Part shown: piece after piece, positions 22,079-33,525 of the stretch | Layout of the letters: each line of letters opens with the position of its first letter | How positions within the stretch are numbered: the first letter of the stretch is position 1 | Program-made: the position numbers and the translations under genes | Notes under the pieces: generated by a model | Told to the model about the DNA's origin: nothing | Seen by the model: only the letters and a program-made list of their open reading frames with translations | Database searches by the model: none | Source: Conchocele bisecta | Lineage: Eukaryota; Mollusca; Bivalvia; Lucinida; Thyasiridae | Assembly: GCA_029237695.1 (NCBI GenBank) | Contig: CM055265.1 | Location: 41,347,840-41,411,839, forward strand | Direction: 5' to 3' | DNA length: 64,000 bases

Positions 22079-23546
22079 TTAAACCTTACAACGCTATCTT
22101 AATATTTTTGTCGTCTGCTGTTTATTTTTAGCTCACCTGAGTGAAGCTCATGTGAGCTATTGTTACCGCAATGTGTCCGTCCTCGTTAACCATTGGGCCT
22201 ATAGTCACCAAACTTCATGGTCATGGTCCTTAGGTAGGGGGCTTACAAAATTGTTAAAATGACGTCATTACGTAATCCAAGATGGCCGCCGTCAAAAATC
22301 TTCTTCTCAAGAACCGCCAACCGGATCCATGGGTGAAGCCTTTTCAGATTTGTTAAAATGGAGGTCATCGCTAATCCAAGATGGCCGCCGTCTAAAAATA
22401 GCATAAATTCTTAAAAAATGTTCTCATGAACCGCTAGCCGGATTTCGACGAAACTTGGTAGGAATGATTGATGTACAATGCTCTTTCAAAGTTGTTAAAA
22501 TGGTGACCCCGGGGGAAAAATGGGTGTGACCTGTGGGGTCAAATTTATTTTTGACTGAATATGGTCATGTCTATATCAAATCGAAGGTATCAAAGAAGCG
22601 ATCTCTCTGGTACATTTTTTGTCGAAATTGGATGGTCATGTTCTACAAGATGGCCGCCGAAAGGTCAAAAGGTCGTTCTTTTATTAGAGATTTCAAAATT
22701 CTTCTTCACACGAACCGCTTGGCCCATGGTGGCCAAACTTCACAGTTATGGTCCATGGGTGAAGCCTTTTCAGATTTGTTAAAACGGAGGTCGTCGCTAA
22801 TCCAAGATATCCGCCATCTAAAAATAGCACAAATTCTTCAAAAATATTCTTCTCATGAACCGCCAGCCGGATTTCAACGAAACTTGGTAGGAATGATCGA
22901 TGTAGAATGCTCTTTCAAAGGTGTTAAAATGGTGACCCCGGGGTCATTAATGGGCGTGGCCCGTGGGGTCAAATTCTATTTTTGACCGAATATGCTCATG
23001 TCATATTTCAAATTGAAGGTATCGATGAGGCGATTGCTCTGGTGCAATATTTGTCGGAATCGGATGATTATGTCATCCATTATGGCCGCCAAAAGGTCCA
23101 TTTATTCAAGATTTTTAATGTCTTTTTCTCAGGAACTACATGGCCGATGATGGCCAAACTTCATAGTAAGTTAAGATCCTTGGGTGAAGCATTTTCAGAT
23201 TTGGTAAAATGAGAGTCATCGCTTAATCCAAGATGAATGCCATCTAAAAATAGCACAATTTTTTTAAAACACATAAACTCAATGTCACATTCTCCTCTGG
23301 TGTTCATGGAGTCAGGTGAGCGAATTAGGGCCATCATGGCCCTCTTGTCTATTTTCCATTTGTATCATCAAAAACATGCCTTGACAACACTTTAGAATCA
23401 TTTCCGACATTCTTTGACAGCACTTTAGAATCTTTCCATTGGAAATTATTCTAAAGTGCTGTTAAACCATGTTTTTATTGTGAAATAAGGCGATATATAA
23501 AGCAACAGCAGACGACAATTGTTGTGTGTAGTGGTCTAAGGGTTAA
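22079..23546. mobile_element. TTAA MITE family P1 split by a family B element
   Basis: The left 50 bp (AACCTTACAACGC ... CTGTTTATTTT) and right 199 bp (CTATTTTCCATTTG ... GGTCTAAGGGTTAA) join into a normal P1 copy once 22129-23347 is left out. Confidence 0.75.
22129..23347 (+). mobile_element. Helitron-like non-autonomous element, family B (TAGCTCACCTGAG ... CCCTCTTG)
   Basis: 5' end TAGCTCACCTGAGTGAAGCT forms a hairpin with ATGTGAGCT. The body has two diverged repeats (ATCCAAGATGGCCGCC, GGTAGGAATGAT, GTGACCCCGGGG). The 3' end carries TCAGGTGAGC (inverse of the 5' end) and the hairpin AGGGCCATCATGGCCCT just before CTTG. It splits a TTAA-type MITE exactly (22079-22128 and 23348-23546), so both borders are known to a base or two. 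The 150-aa open frame inside is not conserved coding sequence. Confidence 0.75.
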
Positions 23547-23790
23547 CATTCCATTTATTTGCTGTGTGCCCCAACAAGGCCAGTATGATTATACTCTACT
23601 CAGTTAGGCAAAACAACTAAAGAAAAGTATTTGTCTCCTAGACACAAGACACACTTTTACAACAAAACAAACAAATGATCGCTCATTGCTTTACCACTAA
23701 AATAAGAAAATAAACTTCATGTCCAAATCTTTATCAATCTGGCCAAGTGTATTCACCATGATGGTCTTGGCAAGTGATTTTCGTCGCGCC

Positions 23791-24469
23791 TGCTTTAGCA
23801 GAAGTCGCAACTATAGTCGCCACTTTTTCGTCATCGTCCGAAATGTCAAAAAGTTTGTACAAGCTTCGTGATCATGGTATAACTTTAATATTACGTGATG
23901 GATTGCTTAAATATTTAATATTTGGACACTTGATAGGTGTGAGCTGATTCCTAGGTCAAGGTCAAATACTTAGTCTCTTTACAAAACTTAACGTCAGAGA
24001 AATATGTTATAACTTCCTTCATCTAAAATGCTTAATATTTCACGGATGCATTCCTCTAAGGGTCTACTAACATGCTGTGACAAATTCATGACTGTCCGAC
24101 CCCCGCTGATCCAGAGGTCAAGGTCAATTACTTAGTCTCTTCACAAAACTTAACAATTCTGTAATAACTTCTATTTCCTTTGGCTAAAATTCTTAACATT
24201 TCACGCATGCATTCCTCTAAGGTTCTACTATCGTGCTGTGACAAATCCACGACCGTCCAACCCCCGATGATAATCCACGACCGTCCAACCCCCGATGATG
24301 GCAAGGTCAAGGTCACATACTTAGTCTCTTTACAAAACTTAACATAGGAGAAATCGGTTATAACTTATTTCCTTCATTGAAAATTATTAATATTTCACAT
24401 AATGTACATGTAGGGGTACCTGGGCCCATGCGAGTGTATTCCGTAAGCCTCGCTTACTGCCAAATCTAG
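23791..24469 (+). mobile_element. Chimeric Helitron-like element (family A 5' end, family F body and 3' end)
   Basis: It starts with the family A end (GTCGCGCCTGCTTTAGCAGA) and one family A unit up to about 23945. It then continues as family F units (TCAAATACTTAGTCTCTTTA, TAACTTCTATTTCCTT) and finishes with the family F 3' end: hairpin GTAAGCCTCGCTTAC, then TGCCAAAT and CTAG. Confidence 0.55.
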
Positions 24470-24470
24470 T

Positions 24471-25619
24471 TATACCCCCAGCAAAGAGTTGTGGCGGGGT
24501 ATACTGGAGTCAGGTTGTCCGTCTATCCGTCCGTGCTTGCGTACGTGCGTCCGTAAACTTAACATCAAAGAAATATTGTTATAACATCTATTTCCTTCAT
24601 CTAAAATGCTTAATATTTCACACATGCATTCCTGTAAGGCTCTACTACCATGCTGTGCCAAATCCACGACCATCCAACCCCCGCTGATTCCAAGGTCAAG
24701 GTCAAATACTTAGTCTCTTTACAAAACTTAACATCAGAGAAATATTGTTATAACTTCTATTTCCTTCATCTAAAATGCTTACTATTTCACACATGCATTC
24801 CTGTAAGGCTCTACTACCATGCTGTGTCAAATCAACGACCGTCCAACCCCCGCTGATCCCAAGGTCAAGGTCAAATACTTAGTCCGTAAACTTAACATCA
24901 GAGAAATATTGTTATAACTTCTATTTCCTTCATCTAAAATGCTTAAAATTTAACACATGCATTCCTGTAAGGCTCTACTACCATGCTGTGACAAATCTAC
25001 GACCGTCCAACCACCGCTGATCCCAAGGTCAAGGTCAAATACTTAGTCTCTTTACAAAACTTAACATCAGAGAAATAAGTTATAACTTCTATTTCCTTCA
25101 TTGAAAATTCTTAATATTTCATTCGTGCATTCCTCTAAGGTTGTACTATCATGCTGTGACAAATCTACGACCGTCCAACCCCCGCTGATCCCAAGATCAA
25201 GGTCACATACTTAGTCTCTTTACAAAACTTAAAATCAGAGAAATATGTTATAACTTCTACTTCTTTCGTCGAAAATTCTTAATATTTCATGCATGCATTC
25301 CTCTAAGGCTCTACTATTATGCTGTGACAAATCCCCGCTGATCTTGAGGACAAGGTCACATACTTAGTCTCTTTACGAAACTTACCATCAAGAAATCTCT
25401 GTTATAACTTCTATTTCCTTGCTCGGATCTGCTTCACATTTCACACACGCATTGCTCCAATAGACCTCTACCACCCTGTGACAAATTCACGTTCGTGCCG
25501 CCCCGCTAAGCCCAGAGTCAAGGTCACAAGCCCACACACTTGGAAAATGTTTACATATGTAGGGGTACCTGGGCCCACGCGGGGGGTATTCCGTAAGCCT
25601 CGCTTACTGACCAATCTAG
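24471..25619 (+). mobile_element. Helitron-like element, family F, with ~165-bp tandem units
   Basis: 5' end TATACCCCCAGCAAAGAGTT pairs with GGCGGGGTATA; then CCGTCTATCCGTCCG. Five to six tandem units of about 165 bp follow (starts near 24708, 24877, 25041, 25209, 25361), each with CCAAGGTCAAGGTCA, ATTTCACACATGCATTCCT and CATGCTGTGACAAATC. The 3' end is GGGGTACCTGGGCCCACGCG, hairpin GTAAGCCTCGCTTAC, ten bases, CTAG, then T. No open frame of note. Confidence 0.65.
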
Positions 25620-25723
25620 TTTGATTTTTATAATATTGGGTCTCGGCTTATCACATATGTCAATGCCCTTGTAGGCGAGATGTCTGGATTCGGCAGAATT
25701 ATTGTTTTAGCAGAAGTTCCCTG

Positions 25724-26705
25724 CGAAACATTCAAGAACAGTTCAAGTATAGTTCTTGAAAATTTCGTGAACTTTTGTTCAAGAACTATTCATGGGTTCG
25801 TCATTAGTTCAAGAACAGATCATGAATAGTTCTTGAACGTTAAATGGCCCAAATTCTTGAACTAAGAACTGTTCTTGAACTAATATACTCAAGTACTGTT
25901 CTTGAACATATTAGTTCAAGAAATGTTCTGAAAAATATGTTTTCAAGAACAGTTCTTGAATATATTAGTTCAAGAACAGTTCTTAGTTCAAGAATTTGGG
26001 CCATTTAACGTTCAAGAACAGTCCAAGATATGTTCTTGAACTAATGAAGGACATTCCTTGAACATTTCTTGATACATTAGTTCATGAATTGTTCTTAAAA
26101 CACATTTGTTCAAGAACAGTTCTTGAATAGTTCTTGAACGTTAAATGGCCAAATTCTTGAACTAAGAACTGTTCTTGAACTAATATACTCAAGAACTGTT
26201 CTTGAACATATTAGTTCAAGAAATGTTCTGAAACATTCTTTCAAGAACAGTTCTTACTCAAGAATTTGGGCCATTTAACGTTTAAGAACAGTCCAAGATA
26301 TGTTATTGAACTAATGAAGGACATTCCTTGAACAGTTCTTGATATATTAGTTCATGAATTGTTCTTAAAACACATTTGTTCAAGAACAGTTCTTGAACGT
26401 TAAATGGCCCAAATTCTTGAACTAAGAACTGTTCTTGAACTAATATACTGAAGAACTTTTCTTGAACATATTAGTTCAAGAAATGTTCTGAAACGTATTC
26501 TTTCAAGAACAGTTCTTTGTTCAAGAATTTGGGCCATCTAACGTTCAAGAACAGTCCAAGATATGTTCTTAAACTAGTGAAGGACATTCCTTGAACAATT
26601 CTTGATATGCTTAAGAACTACTGTCCATGATCATATTAGTTCATGAATTGTTCTGAAAACACATTTGTTCAAGAACAGTTCTTGAATTGTTCCAACTTTT
26701 GTTCT
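25724..26705. repeat. Tandem array of palindromic TTCAAGAAC units
   Basis: Three copies (starting near 25837, 26132, 26396) of a 150-180-bp palindrome bounded by GTTAAATGGCCCAAATTCTT and its inverse, joined by GAACTAATGAAGGACATTCC linkers. Dozens of TTCAAGAACAGTTCTTGAA motifs occur. No open frame. Confidence 0.8.
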
Positions 26706-26709
26706 TAAG

Positions 26710-29124
26710 GAACGGATGTTTTTACTGCAATTAGGTTGCTTGGAAGATGATTCAATTGTCCTGTCTTGGATTGATTTGAAGTTTTTGTATCCGTTCAACA
26801 TCGAGGTTATAATACAAACGTGTCTACGGGGTCGAATCCCGTATTTCACCTGTATGCAGGCAGGGAACATCTCAAAATCAGAACTGAATATTTACATCAG
26901 AAACAAATACATTCAGACCTGACATTGGAAAAACCTGATCTGGTGACAGGTCCACAACACACCCAAATCACATGGAGCCCCTTCCCCTAAACGTAATAGG
27001 ATTAGCCATAATTGTACTACTTTTATATTAAGGGATAACCAGATTCAACTCTCCCATACAAGAAAGCCAAAAATATACACGAGGGTCAAACCAAGTGTCC
27101 AATATACACGAGGGTCAAAGCAAGTCTCCAATGGGATTCCGGGAAGGATGAATACCATCGTTAATTACGCATCCTCCTACTGTCTGGATTGACATTGTAT
27201 TGAAACTTCCTCCTACTGTTTGGATTGACATTGTATTGAAACTTCCTCACACATGGATGAGTGTAACTTGAAACAGCATTGAAATTGTGTGACATTGGTT
27301 CACTGAAAGACACTTTGTAAAAAAGATACAAAAATTATTTCAATATTGAAAGCCACAGTATTCGTTTTCTCATATTATAGAAGTACACAATCAGTCTGAT
27401 TTTAATACTATCCAATTTGTGAATATTGACAAAATAATAACTTTTACTAAACATGATTCAATGTTAACAGCTTCGGAAAGATGAACATGTTATGATGTAC
27501 AATGTTTTTGTTTTCCACATTTACTGCGACTCTTTCTTCGCCAATCTCCTTTCCATTTTAACAATGTTGTCAAATTTTTTGACAAGAGTGTCTTTGGTTA
27601 CTTGGGGGCACTTGGTTAAGACTGTCCTCTCCAACAGTAGATTGATAGAACATAAATATGCTAAATGCCCAGATGTAGATGAATTGTGACCAAAATAGTT
27701 TGTGAAAAAGATGTTCACAGTGGATTTCTATTGGTTTCCTTAATCTATATGACCCTGAAAATATATAGATAGAATATAGAGATAGATAGATAAGCAGCAA
27801 TACATGGAACAGAAGTATAGTTAATTTGTTTATGAAATCTCTTACTGTGGTTTGATTGTGTGCATAATCAATCGTCAAGTGTCCAATATCGCATACGTTG
27901 CTTACTGGATCCAGTCGGTTACTGGTTAAGTTGTTTCATAATTTGGAACTCAAAATTTACTTATTAGATTTAAATGATACATAGACTAGTCTTAATCCTT
28001 TCTACGAGTATATAGTTCATTGCTTGTGAAATATTTTACTGTGGTTTGATTCTCGACTTATATATTAAAGTAATTAACGTTTAAATCCTAAATAATTTAA
28101 ACCATGTGACATCTTAATTTCTAGTTGTTGTTGTTGTATGTCTGTAATTCAGGCGCTTATTTTTCGCCTCAGTCTCTCTGCAGCCACAACGACTCCGAGA
28201 GCATTGTTCGTTTTGATCTGGGTCTGGTTTCTCTGTCTGTATATTTGTCTGCCTGTCTGTCTATTTGTATGTCTGTCTTTTGTCCAGTCTGTAAATATAT
28301 TATGTCTGTCTTTTGATGGGTATGTACTGCGTCTTCAGATGAGTGTCAAGAGCAGTATGTCCATCTATCTCCCATTCTGCTTCAGCACAATTAACTAGAA
28401 TGTTTGGAGGTTAATTAATAATTCACTGACATTTCAGTGAAAGTCTATATTGATATATCAAATGGTAATTTCAGTGAGATTTAAATAAATTATTGAAATT
28501 TCAGTCAATTTTATCAAATGGGCTAAATTAACCGATTGTTAACCTTACATTTGTAGTGTGCTTCTGAAAAAATATGACACTAGGATACATTTGAGAAAAT
28601 GTTCATGACGTTGAAAATGTTTGCCATTTGCTTAACTACATACATATTTCAGAAATTTGCAGCACATTTCATCGTCACTCAATTGTACCAGTTTACATAG
28701 ACAACCTTCTAGTACCTTTGTAGAGTGTTCATACATATGTTATGGCATCATTGATTCATTTGAACGGACATAAATCGTAACAATTTTATGAATATTTGCT
28801 ATTTGTTTTTGAATTTGTGCAATTTGCTGTAGAAGTTTTCCGAATAATGACAAAATGTAATGGACGTTTAAAGAATAAAAATGGCGCTGTCGAAGATTAA
28901 TGATAGTAAACAACTGCTCTAGTAAACAACTGCTCTATATGTTCAAAACCATACATTGAACAGTTTTGGGCATGCTTTGTGAGAACTCGCATAAAATATA
29001 AAAAAAGGTTGTTAACTCTGCATGCTAGCGGTGAAAATTACATCCAACAAATTATGGGTATGTTTCTTATTTTTCTGTAAATATGTTTTGGATTTTCATT
29101 GGAATTGCGTCCTCTGGAATGAAA
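26710..29124. other. Intronic A+T-rich stretch, no gene found
   Basis: An R1 fragment (26800-26865), short tandem doublings (TGTCTGGATTGACATTGTAT at 27181 and 27220; ATACACGAGGGTCAAA at 27074 and 27103), a (GTCTGTCT) stretch at 28230-28310, otherwise low-complexity A+T-rich sequence. The 65-102-aa frames here show no family resemblance. Confidence 0.5.
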
Positions 29125-29390
29125 TTCATGGAACATTTTAAGAACAATTCAAGAACCTATCAAATTCTTCAAGTGTTCTTAATCTGTTCATGAAACATTT
29201 TAAGAATAATTCAAGAAACTATTGAATTCTTAAAGTGTTCTTAATCTGTTCATGGAACATTTTAAGAACAATTCAAGAACCTATCAAATTCTTGAAGTGT
29301 TCTTAAACTGTTCAGAAAAGTGTTCAAGAACTGTTCAAGATCTAAAGTTCTTGAACTTCTATGAAACTAATTGCTGGCTTGTTCTTGTAA
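29125..29390. repeat. Second TTCAAGAAC-type repeat block
   Basis: Three tandem ~72-bp units with CATTTTAAGAACAATTCAAG and TTCTTGAAGTGTTCTTAA, ending AAGTGTTCAAGAACTGTTCA. Related in motif to the 25.7-26.7 kb block. Confidence 0.7.
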
Positions 29391-30046
29391 GCATTCATTC
29401 GCACAATCGGAAAAATAACTTTTTCAAATAAGTTTTCCTAATTACAGTATAGTTATTGCAGTGAGTAACTGGTGAACAGTATAGGCCCGGATCAGACTGC
29501 GCAAATACGCAGTCTGATTCGGGACTACGCTGTTGACGAACGTCATAGCTTCCTTTTATCGGCTGTGAACCATAGGCCGTAGCATGCATATCCATTGATG
29601 CCCATGTTAAAAGCTAAAGCATGTAAGTTCACATCAAAGCCAGAAATTATTGAGTCTTTGCATGCAAGGAATTTAAACCAAATCCACATGACCTTCATAA
29701 CCGGGTATGTATATGGTCTTTGAGCCAATATCCCAGCCTTAAATATACAATAAATATAAAAACCTGGTGTGACCAATATGTTCTCGGTTATTTTTTCTCC
29801 GCCATACGGTCTGTTTAGGGTTTCCATCACTTGCATACCATGTTAATTGGTCATAATTGGAGTTTGGTTAAACGTATGGTTACTGGTCTTCATATGCAAT
29901 ACATGTTGATCTGCTTCATCGATGAATAGTGTGGTCTTTCAAAGCTTGTAATATGCGATGAGCCATGAACAATTAGTTATTGAGTTTATATTGACCAGTA
30001 TGGCACTCCCGAACAACTTCTACAGCCTGAGTTAGATACAAATTCT

Positions 30047-30298
30047 TTAACCCTTTCACCCCTAAATAACTGGAATGGATTTTGATTGTGTTAATTTTCC
30101 AACCTATACAATCGTCCCAAAATTATTTTCTGACTAGTAAACATTTTATGAAAATGGGTGCATTTTTCTCTAAAACTTTTTGAAAAATTATCACAAAAAG
30201 TTCATATCCTGATGAGACGGCTCGTCACGAGCCGGCTCATCTGGATCTACACTGTTTGAAAACACCGATACAGAGGGCTGCAGTGTTGAAAGGGTTAA
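30047..30298. mobile_element. TTAA MITE family P2
   Basis: TTAACCCTTTCACCCC ... GCAGTGTTGAAAGGGTTAA, with the stem GATGAGACGGCTCGTCACGA and inverse. Fragments of the family lie near 6420-6620, 7650-7850, 9770-9955, 10980-11070, 40992-41120, 48140-48250 and 50463-50667. Confidence 0.7.
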
Positions 30299-30740
30299 TG
30301 ACAGTATCAGTGACACTTCACCGGCTCAATCTTAGCCCATTACATTCGGAATACACCTTTACTGGTATGAATTTTGTTTGTACCCCGAAGTGCCACTGTC
30401 CGTCTGTGTGTCTGTCTATCTGAGATGAGCATTACAATTTTAAGCTATCTACTGCTTCTGTTACCGTAAATCTAATGGGCTTGAAACGTCATATGCTTAT
30501 TTATCATCATCCATATTTTCATTATATTGCCCATCCATACAACACATTTTTGTCTAGTATGTTGTGCAAGAAATTTTCTTCGAACACCAGATGACAAATG
30601 CGTTTAAGCGATAGCTCTAAGTAAAAGCTGAGTGGCATCTTGTCAGGTAACTTGTGAATTTTTCGATGTGAATATAAAATATAGTATTAGAAATGGTATT
30701 TAAATTGACTATTATACACATTCCATTCCATACTAATATT

Positions 30741-31300
30741 GTGGCTGTGACTGGAGAAATAGCGCACATGGTCTTTGCAGCCAGTGTATAGCCATACCAA
30801 CCTACACCCAAACCGATCTGCGCTGTTCACCATCCATTCAATCAGGGCTCCAGATAAGGAATTAGTACTTGGGTATTTTCACTCCATCATTTCTGAAGCA
30901 ATTGGGTATTTCAAAATTTTAATTGGGTAAAGTAAAATCACACTACTGTTTACACATCAACAGACAGCAATTATTGAATAGTTTGCTTGGAAATGAAAAC
31001 ATGTCTTGGCATTTCATTAGAATTATCTCCTTGGGAGACAATTCTAATGAAATAACAAGATGTGTTGTTATGGAAAATAAGAAAAAATATGCTATATTTG
31101 TGGTCTGTTTATTGTTTTCTGCAGCATGATAAAGGTACCAATAAATTGTTACTGCTTTTGGATACTCGCTACTTCTGATTTCAATTGGGTTTTTGGCGAT
31201 TTTAATTGGGTATTTAAGCAAAATACGCAGCTTATCTGGAGCCCTGATTCAATGAAACACCTGTCCTACTTCTGGCACTGTATCATTAGGCCATGTCATG
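30741..31300. mobile_element. MITE family V1 fragment split by a C1 element
   Basis: Starts TGTGGCTGTGACTGGAGAAA. Its GTTCACCATCCATTCAAT is interrupted at 30843 and resumes at 31247 with ATTCAATGAAACACC, giving a visible 7-bp duplication. Confidence 0.65.
30843..31246. mobile_element. TIR element C1 (CAGGGCTCCAGATAAG), 404 bp
   Basis: Ends CAGGGCTCCAGATAAG and CTTATCTGGAGCCCTG are perfect inverses. It is flanked by ATTCAAT on both sides. A stem TTTCATTAGAATTATCTCC and inverse is in the centre. The CAGRG start is hAT-like, but a 7-bp duplication is one short of the usual eight. Confidence 0.75.
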
Positions 31301-31692
31301 CCATGTTAAGCATCCACCTTAGATGGCCAAAACCTACTTGCGTATCAGGTAAAAACAAATAAGGCCTTAAAAAAACAGAACATAAATTTATTCTAAATAT
31401 TTCCTCAACCCTTTGAGGAAGTTTGAGGAAGTTTTTAGCATAAATTTAAATTGCCGCCAGAAAAATAAGAATAAAATACTCTTTATATTAAACTTGTTAT
31501 GTGTAAATTCATGAACAGATTTAAGTCCCCAATCAGTTTTCTTATCACTTCACTAGTAACTAAATATTGTAAAATAGCATACACAATGTGTTTGTTTTGT
31601 CACAGAACCACTCTCAAAACATAAATATGGGAAATATGTGGAGCCCAATACTGGCTAGTGATTGGCTTAGACAGTAGGGCTAATTAACACTA

Positions 31693-32271
31693 TAGTCTGT
31701 TTCACGAAAGTTGTCCAAATTTTACGGCTATATAGACAATTCAAAAACCATATTTTTTTCGATAATATTAAATTAAAGGAAAATTTAAGAATGAGCCTTC
31801 TTTTTATTTCATGAAATTTGGTCAAATATTGATTTTATTGCGAAAACAAAATTTCCCCATGTTAAATCCCCATAGACATCTTCACAGAGTGAAGATGTCT
31901 ATGGGGATTTAACATGGGGAAATTTTTTATAATTTCAGAAATACTGGACCGATTTTAATAATTTAACTTTTGTTTTCTTAGTTACATCATTTCCAAGCTA
32001 TCTAGCTAGGTTTCGGAGTCAATTTTCAAAAAAAAAAAGTTTTTTGACTCCTCCCACAACTCCTCTACCTCTTTTTCCCCATGTTAAATTCCCATAGACA
32101 AATCAATTTTTCGTAATAAAATCAATATTTGACCGAATTTCATGAATTAAAAGAAGGCTCATTCTTAAATTTTCCTTTAATTTAATATTATCGAAAATAA
32201 TATTGTTTTTGAATTGTCTATATGGCCGTAAAATTTGGGCAGCTTTTGTGAAACAGACAGTAAACCATACG
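31693..32271. mobile_element. TIR element, ~580 bp, with strong central hairpin
   Basis: AGTCTGTTTCACGAAAGTTG and inverted CTGTCTGTTTCACAAAAGCT ends. The inner hairpin 31853-31922 has arms TTTCCCCATGTTAAATCCCC and so on around AGAG. Related fragments are at 33560-33870. Confidence 0.65.
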
Positions 32272-32468
32272 GGTCGGGCATGAGCTCTTATTGTACATAA
32301 AACATGTTTAATTCAATAATGTATTTCAACAAAATAACAAATATTCCCAAATGGACATGTGAACTTTCCACAAAAATGTTGACGTTAACAAAAGTGCCAA
32401 ATCCCGATGATGAATAGCTAGGCTGACCATATATTCGATAAGCCCCGTTTTGTCACTCATAGCCACAA

Positions 32469-32708
32469 TTAACCCTTTCAACACCACAGACCTCTATAGA
32501 GACAATGTTTGCAAACAGTGCAGATCCAGATGAGCCAGCTCGTAACGAGCTGTCTCATCAGGATCTCCACTGTTTGTTAATAATTTTAAACGTCGTACAG
32601 ATTACCCTTTTAGAAGAATGGGATAATTTGAATGAACAAAATTAATGAAATAGCGTGAAACATTGGCATGGAACATCGTATTAAGTTACTTGGTGTTGAA
32701 AGGGTTAA
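32469..32708. mobile_element. TTAA MITE family P2, intact
   Basis: TTAACCCTTTCAACACCACA ... TTGGTGTTGAAAGGGTTAA: 15-bp inverted ends flanked by TTAA, as in piggyBac-type insertions. Nearly identical to the copy at 44.2 kb, so the family moved fairly recently. Confidence 0.8.
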
Positions 32709-33351
32709 ATGTCATTGATTTCCTGCAGTGTTCTAAAATGTCTGTACAAAGTGCAATATTAGATGTGCCAATCCGCATTCATTTTGTCTGCAAGGATATG
32801 ATCCAGAAATAGTATAAATTATCTTCTATTTTTAACAATAATTCAAAAGTATTGAAGTGCCACCCACTACTGTATGTTCCACGTTGTGCTGCCGACGAAC
32901 ATTTGGCCATTAAACACATTAAATCTAAAAAATATTTAAAAGTAATTATTACACTCTTGCAAATTATTTGCACGGATTTCGCTTACAAATAATACACCGT
33001 GAAGAGAACACCCGTAATTGCGCCTTGGAAACCACGAGCTACCATGCAAAATGATTAATTTTTATTACAGTCAAAATAAAGTTATTTGAAAATTTGGAAA
33101 GGGTCTCTCGACTAATCTAGAATGTCAATGTGATTGAACACATTACAAACATGCACTCAAATATATCTGGTTCATAGAAACAGTTGCGTAATTTGGATTT
33201 CAAAAAGTTTACATCACATTTGACGTCACACAACGTAACGTCAAAACGTGGGAAAACACATCATTGTATAACTATTCATGCGCACATCACAATTCATTGA
33301 TTATAATCTCAAAAATAGACTAAATGTGCATATATATCCGCCGTGGAAGTG

Positions 33352-33525
33352 TAATAAATAGGATATTCCATCGTACATGTTTGAATAGCGGAAATAATAC
33401 ACTCGTGTCCGTCGGCGTCCGTGCAAGCAACTCGTTCGCTATGCTCACTTGTTGCTTACGCGGAAGCCGACGCACACTCGTGTATTATTTCCCGCTATTC
33501 AAAATGTACGATGGAATATCCTCTA
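33352..33525. repeat. Palindromic element
   Basis: AGGATATTCCATCGTACATG ... ATGTACGATGGAATATCCT with further pairing through AATAATACACTCGTGT. Arms of about 60 bp with a few mismatches. Confidence 0.7.

Noticed and set aside
22533..23212. 150-aa and 76-aa open frames
   Set aside because: They lie inside the non-autonomous family B element and repeat at 37.2-37.6 kb with different frames; not conserved as protein.
24000..25540. Regular ~165-bp repeats as a CRISPR-like or gene-cluster array
   Set aside because: Repeats have no unique spacers and no coding content; they are internal units of Helitron-like elements.
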